Notes under the pieces: model-generated
Databases searched by the model: none
What the model was told of the DNA's origin: nothing
Seen by the model: the letters and a program-made list of their open reading frames with translations, nothing else
NCBI GenBank assembly: GCA_030916975.1
Contig: JAUPVO010000044.1
Coordinates: forward strand, 1-22,751
Reading direction: 5' to 3'
From: Patescibacteria group bacterium
GTDB taxonomy: Bacteria > Patescibacteriota > Minisyncoccia > Phycocordibacterales > UBA5272
Length of the DNA stretch: 22,751 bases
In this document: in pieces, positions 1-6,560 of the stretch
Numbering within the stretch: position 1 is the stretch's first letter
Layout of the letters: every line of letters begins with the position of its first letter
Program-made: the position numbers and the translations under genes

Positions 1-35
1 TATAAAGTTACAAGTCTTTATTATATTTGCTATAA

Positions 36-428
36 ATGAAACTAAAATATATCATTAAGTTACTGGACAACAGAATAAGCAAATCACTTATTGTATTTAC
101 CTCTATGGCGTGTGCACTTTTTGTTGGATTTGTTTCAGGCAGAATATCTGGCATAGAAAGTGACAAGACAAATTTTCAAGTCGTTGATATCGCTTCAGGA
201 GATATATTTCTTCCCAATGCCAGTAATACTATTGACACTGTAGAAACTTTTCAATTAGATAAAGATCAAGACGTTAACAAAAGCTTAATTTTTGGTAGTA
301 GTAAAGGTAAGTATTTTTATTATAAAGGCTGCGGAGGTAATAATCTTTCGGCTAAGAATCTGGTCTATTACAAGTCAGAAGCTGATGCTCTGGCCAAAGG
401 AAAAGTTTTATATAATAAATGTGAATGA
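36..428 (+). CDS. Membrane-anchored small protein with C-terminal Cys-containing domain
   Basis: A 130-residue protein of unknown function. It has a basic N-terminus, one hydrophobic segment at about residues 17-36 (signal anchor or uncleaved signal), a polar linker, and a compact C-terminal domain at about 85-130. That domain reads GKYFYYKGCGG ... LVYYKSEADALAKGK ... NKC, with Cys99 and Cys129. The pattern (aromatic strand, Cys, then 'vyf.s.eeA...G', then a last Cys) resembles the small Ada-type metal-binding-like domains found at the ends of many anchored Parcubacteria proteins, but only one Cys lies on each side, so metal binding is unproven. A TATATT box at 22-27 lies 8 nt before the ATG and no SD is visible, so the mRNA may be nearly leaderless. 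The stop is TGA, which shows TGA is not reassigned. The domain comparison is from memory of family patterns. Confidence 0.7.
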   Translation: MKLKYIIKLLDNRISKSLIVFTSMACALFVGFVSGRISGIESDKTNFQVVDIASGDIFLPNASNTIDTVETFQLDKDQDVNKSLIFGSSKGKYFYYKGCGGNNLSAKNLVYYKSEADALAKGKVLYNKCE

Positions 429-456
429 TATTTGATTGAATTATTCTTGGTTTGGA

Positions 457-480
457 TATCACTATATTTTATAGTATAAT
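457..480 (+). promoter_or_regulatory. Promoter of the sufD-like/sufS unit
   Basis: The -35 is TTGGAT (452-457) and the -10 is TATAAT (475-480), with a 17-nt spacer. Predicted start is near 487, giving a leader of about 20 nt to the ATG at 508. No SD is seen. Confidence 0.65.
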
Positions 481-507
481 GTCAAGATTAAATCCTTTTA
501 TATATTA

Positions 508-1095
508 ATGACTATGTATCCATACGGTTTAAAAGTATCAACTCCATATAAAGTAGAAGAGGTCAAAAGAATTTATAATGCTTTTGGTGATTTGATTTTG
601 TCAGAACCTGGTAATTATGAGGTTTATTGTACTGGTGACACTTATATTCACCACAATATTATAGAAGGCCTTACACATATAACTTGTATAACATCAGAAG
701 ATGATATAGAGATTAGTATAAGATGTTCTGGGGAGACTTATGATGATGCGGTGGCGGATATATATCACAAAATAGTTGCCAAAAATAAAAACATTAAATC
801 TAAAATTGAATGTAAAGGTGTATCTAATGATCAAAGTAGAATAATATATAGATCGTCTTTATTGGCGGAGGAAGGGTCGACAGGATCTGGTAATCAGAAA
901 GCAAAATTTTTATTACTTTCTGATACGGCTGAGATAGATGCTGAGCCGTCCCTAGATATAGCTAGTCAGAATTTTCCAACTTCTCATTCTGTTGGAATCA
1001 GTAATATAGACCAGATGAAAATGTGGTATATGTTCATTAGGGGGTATGGTAAAGAAGAGGCTAGTAACAAAATAGTTGAGGGTTTTTTAAATTAA
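508..1095 (+). CDS. Minimal SufB/SufD-like Fe-S scaffold protein
   Basis: A 195-residue protein whose C-terminal half is clearly SufB/SufD: AKFLLLSDTAEIDAEPSLDI (residues 132-151), then SHSVGISNID (159-168) and a helical RGYGKEEASNKIVEGF end (178-193). In the family this C-terminal part packs on SufC and forms the SufB-SufD interface where clusters assemble. Typical SufB and SufD have more than 400 residues; here the N-terminal region and most of the beta-helix are missing. The Cys that commonly stands two residues before the SHG-type His is Thr158 here, while His160 is kept. It lies 12 nt before sufS and shares its promoter, and sufU-sufC follow further on. An alternative ATG lies two codons in (514). 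It is more likely a reduced SufD-type subunit than a full scaffold. The family call is firm; its function as a lone subunit is inference. Confidence 0.8.
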   Translation: MTMYPYGLKVSTPYKVEEVKRIYNAFGDLILSEPGNYEVYCTGDTYIHHNIIEGLTHITCITSEDDIEISIRCSGETYDDAVADIYHKIVAKNKNIKSKIECKGVSNDQSRIIYRSSLLAEEGSTGSGNQKAKFLLLSDTAEIDAEPSLDIASQNFPTSHSVGISNIDQMKMWYMFIRGYGKEEASNKIVEGFLN

Positions 1096-1107
1096 TTTGA
1101 TAAATAT

Positions 1108-2310
1108 ATGCATAGAGAAGATTTCCAAATATTCAATAATTATAAGTCTTTACACAAAAGTGATTTGATATATATTGATAACACTGCATCTTCACTCACG
1201 CCGGACTTTGTAATAGAAAAGATGAATGAGTATTACTATTTGTATAAGTCAAATATAGACAGAGGATTATATAAAAGTGCAGAGAGAGCAACCAAAGAGT
1301 ATGAAGACAGCAGAGCTAAGGTTGCTGATTTTATAGGAGCCAAAAAAGATGAGATCATTTTTACTTCTGGTTCAACAGATTCTTCTAATAAATCCATTAT
1401 GATGTTTGAAAGATATTATAAGAAGAATATCGAGGAGCTAAAAAGTAAAGATGAGATTGTTCTTGTTGAGGAGTCTCATCATAGTGAGCTAGTGCCTCTT
1501 CAAGAATTTGCCAAAAGAAATAATTTAAAAATAGTTTTAGGCCTTGAGAATCTTGGTGATAAGACTTTATTATTGTCTTGTCCGCTAGCTTCTAATGTTA
1601 CTGGTCAGATCTTTGATGTTAAAAGCATTTTTAATAAAGCTAAAAGCCACAAAATTATTACGTTTTGTGATATGACGGCCGCAGCTGGACATATTGATAT
1701 AAATGTTAAAGATATTGATTGTGATATCAGTTATTTTGGAGCCCACAAAATGTGTGGTCCTTCAGGGGTTGGGGTGTTGTATATAAAACATGAACTTCTT
1801 AATCAGTTCGAGCCAACTTCTTGGGGTGGAGGTATGGTTTGGGATGTTAATAAGGATAATACAAGTTATAGGTCAGACAACAGAAGATTTGAGCCCGGGA
1901 CTCCCAATATAGCTGGAGTAATTGGACTTGGTTATGCTATAGATTATATTAACAATATAACAATTGAAAAAATAAGAAACCAGATAGAAGAAGTAACGGT
2001 ATACGCTTTAGAAAAAATCTCAGATCTGGAAAAAGAAAATAAAATTAAAGTTTTTGCAGAGAAAGAAATAAATAATAATATAGGAATAATAAGTTTTGAG
2101 GTCGACGGTGTGCATGCTCACGATGTTGCACAGATTCTAGCGGATAATGATATTGCGGTAAGAAGTGGCCATCATTGCGCTCAGCTTTTTATGAAAAAAA
2201 ATTGTGTATCTGCTCTTACTAGAATTTCTCTTTATTTTTATAATACAAAAAAGGATGTTGATGTTTTTGTAAAAGGACTTCAAAAAGTTTTAGATAAATT
2301 CCAGAAGTAG
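1108..2310 (+). CDS. sufS: SufS-type (group II) cysteine desulfurase
   Basis: A 400-residue class V aminotransferase-fold enzyme. It should use PLP to take sulfur from cysteine and hold it as a persulfide for Fe-S assembly, passing it to SufU. Visible family features are TSGST (86-90) for the phosphate, His125 in ESHHSE (PLP stacking), SNVTG (162-166), Asp188, the Schiff-base lysine Lys214 in GAHKMCGPSG, FEPGTPN (261-267), Arg352 and the catalytic Cys357 in RSGHHCAQ, and TRISLYFYN (371-379). One conserved residue is missing: the Gln of the usual DGAQ motif is Ala191 (DMTA at 188-191). The length matches the family (about 400). It follows the SufB/D-like gene by 12 nt, has no SD, and ends before a hairpin at 2369-2393. 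Confidence 0.92.
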   Translation: MHREDFQIFNNYKSLHKSDLIYIDNTASSLTPDFVIEKMNEYYYLYKSNIDRGLYKSAERATKEYEDSRAKVADFIGAKKDEIIFTSGSTDSSNKSIMMFERYYKKNIEELKSKDEIVLVEESHHSELVPLQEFAKRNNLKIVLGLENLGDKTLLLSCPLASNVTGQIFDVKSIFNKAKSHKIITFCDMTAAAGHIDINVKDIDCDISYFGAHKMCGPSGVGVLYIKHELLNQFEPTSWGGGMVWDVNKDNTSYRSDNRRFEPGTPNIAGVIGLGYAIDYINNITIEKIRNQIEEVTVYALEKISDLEKENKIKVFAEKEINNNIGIISFEVDGVHAHDVAQILADNDIAVRSGHHCAQLFMKKNCVSALTRISLYFYNTKKDVDVFVKGLQKVLDKFQK

Positions 2311-2367
2311 GGCATTCAGAACATAAGAAGAGAATAAGAAGAAAATAAAATTAAAACTGGGAAAACA
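2311..2367 (+). other. Purine-rich tract in the sufS 3' untranslated region
   Basis: Between the sufS stop and its hairpin the strand is almost all A and G, with the segment AGAGAATAAGAAGAAAATAA. A very similar tract follows the peroxiredoxin gene at 15065-15125. No gene or structure is seen. Confidence 0.45.
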
Positions 2368-2368
2368 A

Positions 2369-2393
2369 AAAGGTGTGCCTTCGGCACACCTTT
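2369..2393. terminator. Bidirectional terminator between sufS and the minus-strand orphan
   Basis: A perfect 11-bp stem, AAAGGTGTGCC (2369-2379) pairing with 2383-2393, has a 3-nt loop. Read on the minus strand it is followed by TTTTTGTTTT, a good U-tract just after the orphan gene's stop at 2410. Read on the plus strand it has only TTTGATT. Confidence 0.8.
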
Positions 2394-2409
2394 GATTCAG
2401 CGAAACATT

Positions 2410-2763
2410 TTAGTGAATAGTAGGTCTTGGATTATTCCAAGCTTCTAGTCCAAAAATAAAGAAATCAACAACTCTTTTGTCAGATTCCAACCAAGCTTCG
2501 AATTCTGGCCACATTTCTAAAACCATAATCCTATTGTGTACAGCCATGGCCGCCCATTTTTTTGTTAGATTTGACCATTCTGGGCTATCTAAAGTTTTCA
2601 ATAAAAACTTTAGTTGCGCTAAGGTTAGGTTTAAGACACAAGTATGCAGTCTGCACATTATGCTAGCCATTTCTAACACTTTTACATTATTTTTTTGTGC
2701 ATCTATGCATATTTCAAGCATTTCAGTTTGGATTTGCCTAAGAGCGTCAACAGTGTATATCAT
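2410..2763 (-). CDS. Orphan helical protein of unknown function
   Basis: I do not recognise this 117-residue protein. It appears mostly helical and soluble, with four Trp, two Cys close together at 37 and 42, and an acidic Trp-rich C-terminal half (PEFEAWLESD, GLEAWNN). It is preferred over the overlapping plus-strand frame (2477-2848) because it has a clear SD (AGGAG, 7 nt before the ATG), a -35/-10 promoter upstream on the same strand (2869-2842) and a terminator with a U-tract right after the stop. It sits inside the suf cluster, against the direction of sufS and sufU, so it is probably a later insertion and not a Suf component. SD use sets it apart from its neighbours. Confidence 0.7.
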   Translation of the reverse strand: MIYTVDALRQIQTEMLEICIDAQKNNVKVLEMASIMCRLHTCVLNLTLAQLKFLLKTLDSPEWSNLTKKWAAMAVHNRIMVLEMWPEFEAWLESDKRVVDFFIFGLEAWNNPRPTIH

Positions 2764-2802
2764 TACAGATCTCCTATATAAGCCTGTGTTTTCAAAAAAT
2801 CT

Positions 2803-2833
2803 TGCTGCACCTAATTTATTTTTGAAAGCAGCA
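2803..2833 (-). promoter_or_regulatory. Leader hairpin of the 2410-2763 gene, attenuator-like
   Basis: Two nt after the predicted minus-strand start (about 2835), TGCTGC can pair with GCAGCA (stem 2828-2833/2803-2808, 19-nt loop). AGATTTTTTG follows, so it could act as an early terminator or attenuator. The stem is short. Confidence 0.35.
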
Positions 2834-2834
2834 T

Positions 2835-2863
2835 TTTACATTCTATAACATTAGTGTTATAAT
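2835..2863 (+). promoter_or_regulatory. Promoter of sufU-sufC
   Basis: The -35 is TTTACA (2835-2840), with a 17-nt spacer and an extended -10 TGT-TATAAT (-10 at 2858-2863). Predicted start is near 2870, leaving a 66-nt leader. A second TATAAT at 2911-2916 nearer the gene lacks a visible -35. Confidence 0.65.
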
Positions 2864-2869
2864 TGTCAA
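2842..2869 (-). promoter_or_regulatory. Minus-strand promoter of the 2410-2763 gene
   Basis: A consensus -35 TTGACA (2869-2864), a 16-nt spacer and an extended -10 TGT-TATAGA (-10 at 2847-2842). It overlaps the plus-strand sufU promoter; the two -10 boxes are the arms of one palindrome. Confidence 0.65.
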
Positions 2870-2935
2870 GAAGTAAATTTTTATAGAACTATCTAAAACA
2901 AAAATAAAGATATAATATTAAGAATATAATTAATT

Positions 2936-3307
2936 ATGGAAGATTTGTATCAAGAACAAATATTAGATCACGCTAATAATCCTAGAAATAAAAAATTAAT
3001 AGAGAATCATACCTGTGCGGGCATGGGTGAAAATCCATCTTGTGGGGATAGAGCTGAGTTATATTTCCTGGTAGAAGAGAATAAGATAAAAGACGTTGGG
3101 TTTCAGGGTGAAGGTTGCGCCGTATCTATCGCAAGTATTAGTATGTTAACCGAAAAGTTAATAGATATGGACTTGAATGATGTTAAGAATATAATGCCAG
3201 GAGATATATATAAAATGCTTGGGATAAAAATAAGTCCAGCTCGAGTTAATTGCGCACTTTTATCTTATAGTGCACTTGAAAATACAATCAAAAACTGTAA
3301 AATATAA
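2936..3307 (+). CDS. sufU: SufU-type Fe-S assembly / sulfur-transfer protein
   Basis: A 123-residue IscU-fold protein. In Suf systems SufU accepts persulfide sulfur from SufS through Zn-bound cysteines and passes it to the SufBCD scaffold. The three expected cysteines are present: Cys36 in NPSCGD with Asp38, Cys61 in GEGCAVS, and Cys106 in RVNCALLSYSALE. The N-terminal DLYQEQILDHANNPRN is typical. It is slightly shorter than Bacillus SufU (about 147 aa). It starts its own unit downstream of the antisense orphan and is followed after 3 nt by sufC, so the two are surely co-transcribed. No SD is present; the upstream sequence is A/T only. Confidence 0.9.
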   Translation: MEDLYQEQILDHANNPRNKKLIENHTCAGMGENPSCGDRAELYFLVEENKIKDVGFQGEGCAVSIASISMLTEKLIDMDLNDVKNIMPGDIYKMLGIKISPARVNCALLSYSALENTIKNCKI

Positions 3308-3310
3308 AAT

Positions 3311-3988
3311 ATGCTCAAAATTAAAAATCTAAAAATCAATAACACAGATAATAATCTTAACTTAATCGAAGATGTTAATCTTTTTGTGAATGAGGGAGAA
3401 ATTGTTCTGCTTGAAGGTCGTAACGGTTCTGGCAAGTCAACTATACTCAACACTATTATGCATCATCCAGACTACAAGATAGAGAGTGGGGAAGTGCTGT
3501 TAAATGATAGAAATATTACTCGATTAGAAGGTTTTGAGTTGGCACGTCTTAGTATGTTTATATCTTTGCAACATGCTCCAGAAATAGAAGGATTAAGTAC
3601 TATAAAAATGTTATATGGAAGTTACAAAATCCTCAATCCAGATTCAAGTAAGAACATTACTAATTTTAAAAAGGAATTAGAAGAGGAGTGCAATAAGTTC
3701 GATCTAGATACAAGTCTTTTGTTGCGTGATGTTAATGTTGGATTTTCTGGTGGACAAAAAAAGCAAGCAGAGCTCATGCATATGTTAGCTTTAAACCCAA
3801 AAGTTATACTGATGGATGAGCCAGATTCTGGAGTTGATAAGGAAGCGGTGGCAAAAGTTTTTGAAGTAATAAAGTATTTTCAGTCTAAAGGAGCTGCTAT
3901 TATCATTACTAGTCACAATGAGAAAATAAAGAGTCTTGATATTGCCAGAGTATACGTTGTAGAAAATAAAAAAGTTACTTTGCAATAG
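3311..3988 (+). CDS. sufC: SufC, ABC ATPase of the Fe-S scaffold complex
   Basis: A 225-residue soluble ABC ATPase that would drive conformational change in the SufB/D scaffold. Motifs in order: Walker A GRNGSGKST (36-44), Q-loop Q87, signature FSGGQKKQAEL (145-155), Walker B VILMDE (165-170), D-loop SGVD (173-176) and the switch His202 in TSHNEK. The MDEPDSGVD form and the short length (SufC is about 250) point to SufC and not to a transport ATPase; no permease is nearby. It is the last gene of the sufU-sufC pair and ends at a long AT palindrome shared with the convergent pseudouridine synthase gene. Confidence 0.92.
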   Translation: MLKIKNLKINNTDNNLNLIEDVNLFVNEGEIVLLEGRNGSGKSTILNTIMHHPDYKIESGEVLLNDRNITRLEGFELARLSMFISLQHAPEIEGLSTIKMLYGSYKILNPDSSKNITNFKKELEEECNKFDLDTSLLLRDVNVGFSGGQKKQAELMHMLALNPKVILMDEPDSGVDKEAVAKVFEVIKYFQSKGAAIIITSHNEKIKSLDIARVYVVENKKVTLQ

Positions 3989-3993
3989 TTAGT

Positions 3994-4027
3994 AAAATAA
4001 TAATTAAAAATTTTTAATTATTATTTT
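3994..4027. terminator. Bidirectional terminator between sufC and the pseudouridine synthase gene
   Basis: A perfect 17-bp inverted repeat made only of A and T (centre between 4010 and 4011), with A-runs and T-runs at both ends. It lies exactly between two convergent stop codons. Being all A/T, the stem is weak for its length. Confidence 0.6.
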
Positions 4028-4708
4028 TTATTTTTGGTTTCTAAAAATAAAGTCGAAATCCGCTTCTGCCAATTCTTGGACTTGTCCAGGCTTCATATTT
4101 TTGACGGTGAACTTTTCAATTCTTATTCTAATTAGTGAGTCTATGGTCAGGAAAAGAGCGTTCATCATTCTTCTGATCTCATGCTTTTTACCTTCAGTTA
4201 AAGTTATATAAAGCGTTCTGCAATCTTCACTCATTCTTACATTTTTGACAGGGCTGTAAGTAGCTTCTTGGGTTTGTATTCCTTGTTTTAGTATTCTCTC
4301 TACTCTTGGAGTAGCTTTTTCCCTGATTTTGACTCTGTATTCTTTTTCGATTTTATTAAGAGGATTCAACAGGGCGTCAACCAGTCTATGGTCATTAGTG
4401 TATATCAATAAGCCTTCTGACTCCTTATCTAATCTTCCTACTGGATGTAAGTTTTGTAGTTTTTCTTTGCTAGAAATGCTTGTAACTTCCCCTTTAGGTT
4501 TGTAATAGAGGGCGTATTTATTTATTTTGTTTTCTATTCTAATATCTATTATATCACCAGATTTTATAACTTGTCCAAGAACAGCTCTTTTATTGTTAAC
4601 AAATATTTTACCACCTTCTATAAGGCTGTCAGCTTCTCTTCTGGAGTATAATCCAGATTTTTGTACTGCTTTATTGATTCTTGTACTTTGAGTAGATGTG
4701 AATTTCAT
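4028..4708 (-). CDS. RNA pseudouridine synthase, RsuA/RluB/RluF family
   Basis: A 226-residue enzyme that isomerises specific uridines of rRNA. It has an N-terminal S4 RNA-binding domain (about 10-55: INKAVQKSGLYSRREADSLI, then GKIFVNNKRA and GD) and then the catalytic domain with GRLDKESEGLLIYTND (91-106), catalytic Asp94, EKEYRV, and EGKKHEIRRMM near 170-180. The S4 wording and the LHPVGRLDKES motif are nearest to RluB/RluF, but the target uridine cannot be told. It is divergent from the membrane-protein gene at 4801. Its ATG stands 6 nt after an extended -10 box, so the transcript should start at the ATG itself; no SD is present. Confidence 0.88.
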   Translation of the reverse strand: MKFTSTQSTRINKAVQKSGLYSRREADSLIEGGKIFVNNKRAVLGQVIKSGDIIDIRIENKINKYALYYKPKGEVTSISSKEKLQNLHPVGRLDKESEGLLIYTNDHRLVDALLNPLNKIEKEYRVKIREKATPRVERILKQGIQTQEATYSPVKNVRMSEDCRTLYITLTEGKKHEIRRMMNALFLTIDSLIRIRIEKFTVKNMKPGQVQELAEADFDFIFRNQK

Positions 4709-4714
4709 CCTTTT

Positions 4715-4743
4715 ATAATAACACGAAAAAAACTTTTTATCAA
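4715..4743 (-). promoter_or_regulatory. Promoter giving a leaderless pseudouridine synthase mRNA
   Basis: The -35 is TTGATA (4743-4738), with a 17-nt spacer and an extended -10 TGT-TATTAT (-10 at 4720-4715). AAAAGG then leads directly into ATG (4708), so +1 is predicted at or next to the A of the ATG. Confidence 0.65.
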
Positions 4744-4780
4744 GTCAAGATTCATTCAGTCTTTTAATCTAAATATAAAA

Positions 4781-4789
4781 TGTTATAAT
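4781..4789 (+). promoter_or_regulatory. Extended -10 promoter of the membrane protein/nuclease unit
   Basis: TGT-TATAAT with only a poor -35. Eleven nt separate it from the ATG at 4801, or 17 from the ATG at 4807, so the leader is about 5 or 11 nt. Confidence 0.65.
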
Positions 4790-4800
4790 TAGATTCAGAA

Positions 4801-5331
4801 ATGATTATGCCAAAAGAAAATAATTTTATCAGCTATATTAAATCAAAAAGATTTTGGATTAGATTTTTAATAAGTTTTTTCATTCTTATTAATCTTATAA
4901 TGTGGCTTAAGAATTATTCGTATTTTGGAGATTTATACAGATTAACAGGCGATTTTTTTGCCTCTATCCTTACAATATATGATTGGAAGAATACTTTTAT
5001 AGGAAATTCTTTTCTATTGATTATGATTACGACAGTTCTTTCAAGCGTTAACATAGCTCTTTTGATAGAATTTGTATATTTACAAAAAACCCTCACTATC
5101 AAAAAACAGGTTAGAAAGGAGAATATTTTCATTTCAGGGGCTATAGCTCTTGCTGTTTTGGCGTCTCACTGTGCTAGTTGTAGTATTGTGCTGCTTGGAA
5201 GTTTCTTGTCTATAGGTTTTATGTCTTGGTTGCCATATGGTGGAGAGGAGCTAGGCTACGTAGCTATTATCATACTTGTTATTACCATATACAATTTAAT
5301 CAAAAAAATTAATAATCCATTCGTTTGTTAA
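4801..5331 (+). CDS. Multi-pass membrane protein with HCASC motif
   Basis: A 176-residue protein of unknown function. Hydrophobic segments lie at about 19-37, 69-94, 110-141 (possibly two) and 150-168, giving four or five membrane spans. Segment three holds His123-Cys124-Ala-Ser-Cys127 followed by a Gly/Ser-rich stretch (LLGSFLSIGF). Such a CxxC next to a His inside a membrane suggests metal or redox chemistry, but I cannot name a family. A second ATG at 4807 (MPKENN) could be the true start given the very close promoter. It is followed after 11 nt by the nuclease gene, so the two form an operon. Confidence 0.75.
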   Translation: MIMPKENNFISYIKSKRFWIRFLISFFILINLIMWLKNYSYFGDLYRLTGDFFASILTIYDWKNTFIGNSFLLIMITTVLSSVNIALLIEFVYLQKTLTIKKQVRKENIFISGAIALAVLASHCASCSIVLLGSFLSIGFMSWLPYGGEELGYVAIIILVITIYNLIKKINNPFVC

Positions 5332-5342
5332 TTTGAGAGTTT

Positions 5343-6041
5343 ATGTCAGCTCACGGCCAAGATACAAATAAGCTGCTTAAGTATTTAGGGTATATAATTA
5401 TATTCGCTATTGTGTATCAGTTTTTATTTTCTAGAACTGGTTTACTTTTTCAGCAGAAGATACAAGAGAGTACTGGTCTTAGCAGTACTGATTATATACC
5501 CAAAACTTACTCTAAAGATGCTGTTTCTTTTAAAAATATTTTAGATAATATTACAATTTTTCGTAGCAGCTCTTCTTCAAGCACAGTTCTAACTACCAAT
5601 GACAGAATCAACATTAAATCTGGCTATTATGTTACAAAAGTTGTAGACGGCGATACCGTAGACATTGTCGGTAATGGAAAAGAAGAAAGGGTTAGGTTAA
5701 TAGGAATTAATTCTCCAGAATCAGTTGACCCCCGCAGACCTGTAGAGTGTTTTGGTAAAGAAGCGAGTATTTATATGAAAGGTTTGGCTTCTTCTCAATC
5801 AGTATCACTTGAGACTGATCCAACTCAAGATTTGTATGATAGAAATGGAAGGCTATTAGCTTATATTTATCTTGATAATGGGACTATGCTTAATGCCAAG
5901 ATGATACAAGATGGTTACGCTTATGAATACACTTATGATAGACCTTATAAGTATCAAAAAGAATTTAAAAACTTTCAAATAGAAGCCAAAAATAGTTTTA
6001 CTGGATTGTGGAGCAAAAATACTTGCAATGGAGTAAAATAA
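5343..6041 (+). CDS. Membrane-anchored thermonuclease (SNase family)
   Basis: A 232-residue protein with a hydrophobic anchor at about 12-30, a Ser/Thr-rich linker (75-85) and a staphylococcal-nuclease-like domain at 94-230. Active-site positions compared with Staphylococcus nuclease: the calcium aspartates Asp102/Asp104 in VDGDTV, Arg118 in VRLIGI, Glu126 in NSPE and Arg170 in DRNGRLLAY. The Asp40 position is Asn123 (GINSPE), a common variant of the family. It would cut DNA or RNA outside the cell membrane, a plausible nucleotide-scavenging role for a small genome that imports building blocks; this role is inference. It is second in the operon after the HCASC membrane protein. GAGAG lies just before the ATG, a weak SD. 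Confidence 0.9.
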   Translation: MSAHGQDTNKLLKYLGYIIIFAIVYQFLFSRTGLLFQQKIQESTGLSSTDYIPKTYSKDAVSFKNILDNITIFRSSSSSSTVLTTNDRINIKSGYYVTKVVDGDTVDIVGNGKEERVRLIGINSPESVDPRRPVECFGKEASIYMKGLASSQSVSLETDPTQDLYDRNGRLLAYIYLDNGTMLNAKMIQDGYAYEYTYDRPYKYQKEFKNFQIEAKNSFTGLWSKNTCNGVK

Positions 6042-6044
6042 ATA

Positions 6045-6053
6045 TGATATAAT
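6045..6053 (+). promoter_or_regulatory. Extended -10 promoter of the Trp/Asn-rich protein gene
   Basis: TGA-TATAAT, starting 4 nt after the nuclease stop. Predicted start is near 6060, so the leader is about 10 nt. Confidence 0.6.
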
Positions 6054-6069
6054 TTATTTATTAAATCCC

Positions 6070-6543
6070 ATGTTTAAAAGCATAAGAGGCGCCATAGGAG
6101 TTATATTTAAATGGATATTAGTTGCCATTGTTGTGTTTTTGGTATTAAAAATATTAACGGCAATTTTCCCGGCTCTTTCTCAAGAAAATTTAACTGGCTA
6201 CTTTAGTAATAAAAATGAAGTGACTAATAATAAAAAGTCTTGGATACATTTTCCATATCCAGGAGAGTGGGCAGGATTTTCTTTGTTTGGGAGTAATAAT
6301 TTTCAATTTGAACCAGTAAGAGTGCCAAATATAGATGAATATAATAATAGTACCAAATATCAAAGTCCTTATATCTATGAGTATAAAACTAATGTCATAA
6401 CAGGTTCGTATTATAATTATAATAATGGATCCGGATATGATGCTTCATATTGGAATGGAAACTCAATGACAGATTGGAATACTCAGCAAACAGATTGGAA
6501 TAATACGAATATGACAGACTGGAACAATGCGCATTCTCAGTAA
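6070..6543 (+). CDS. Anchored Tyr/Asn/Trp-rich protein with TDWN repeats
   Basis: An unrecognised 157-residue protein. It has a basic start, one strong membrane segment (about 11-34) and a polar outer part unusually rich in Asn, Tyr, Ser and Trp. The C-terminus holds three short repeats TDWN (134-137, 141-144, 149-152) with spacers QTQ-like and NTNM, preceded by SYWNG. Lys is rare after residue 107. The layout (one anchor, low-complexity aromatic outer tail) suggests a cell-surface protein, possibly for adhesion or binding carbohydrate or cell wall, but no domain is identifiable. It follows the nuclease by 28 nt with its own promoter and ends just before the hairpin at 6561. Confidence 0.75.
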   Translation: MFKSIRGAIGVIFKWILVAIVVFLVLKILTAIFPALSQENLTGYFSNKNEVTNNKKSWIHFPYPGEWAGFSLFGSNNFQFEPVRVPNIDEYNNSTKYQSPYIYEYKTNVITGSYYNYNNGSGYDASYWNGNSMTDWNTQQTDWNNTNMTDWNNAHSQ

Positions 6544-6560
6544 TATATAAATAATATATA

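Noticed and set aside
426..428. Recoded TGA (as in Absconditabacteria and Gracilibacteria)
   Set aside because: TGA ends the first gene at a natural domain end, and no conserved gene here contains an in-frame TGA.
2477..2848. 123-codon plus-strand frame over the suf-cluster orphan
   Set aside because: It has no SD or promoter, its Cys/Phe/Ser-rich translation reads like an antisense frame, and the minus-strand gene has SD, promoter and terminator.
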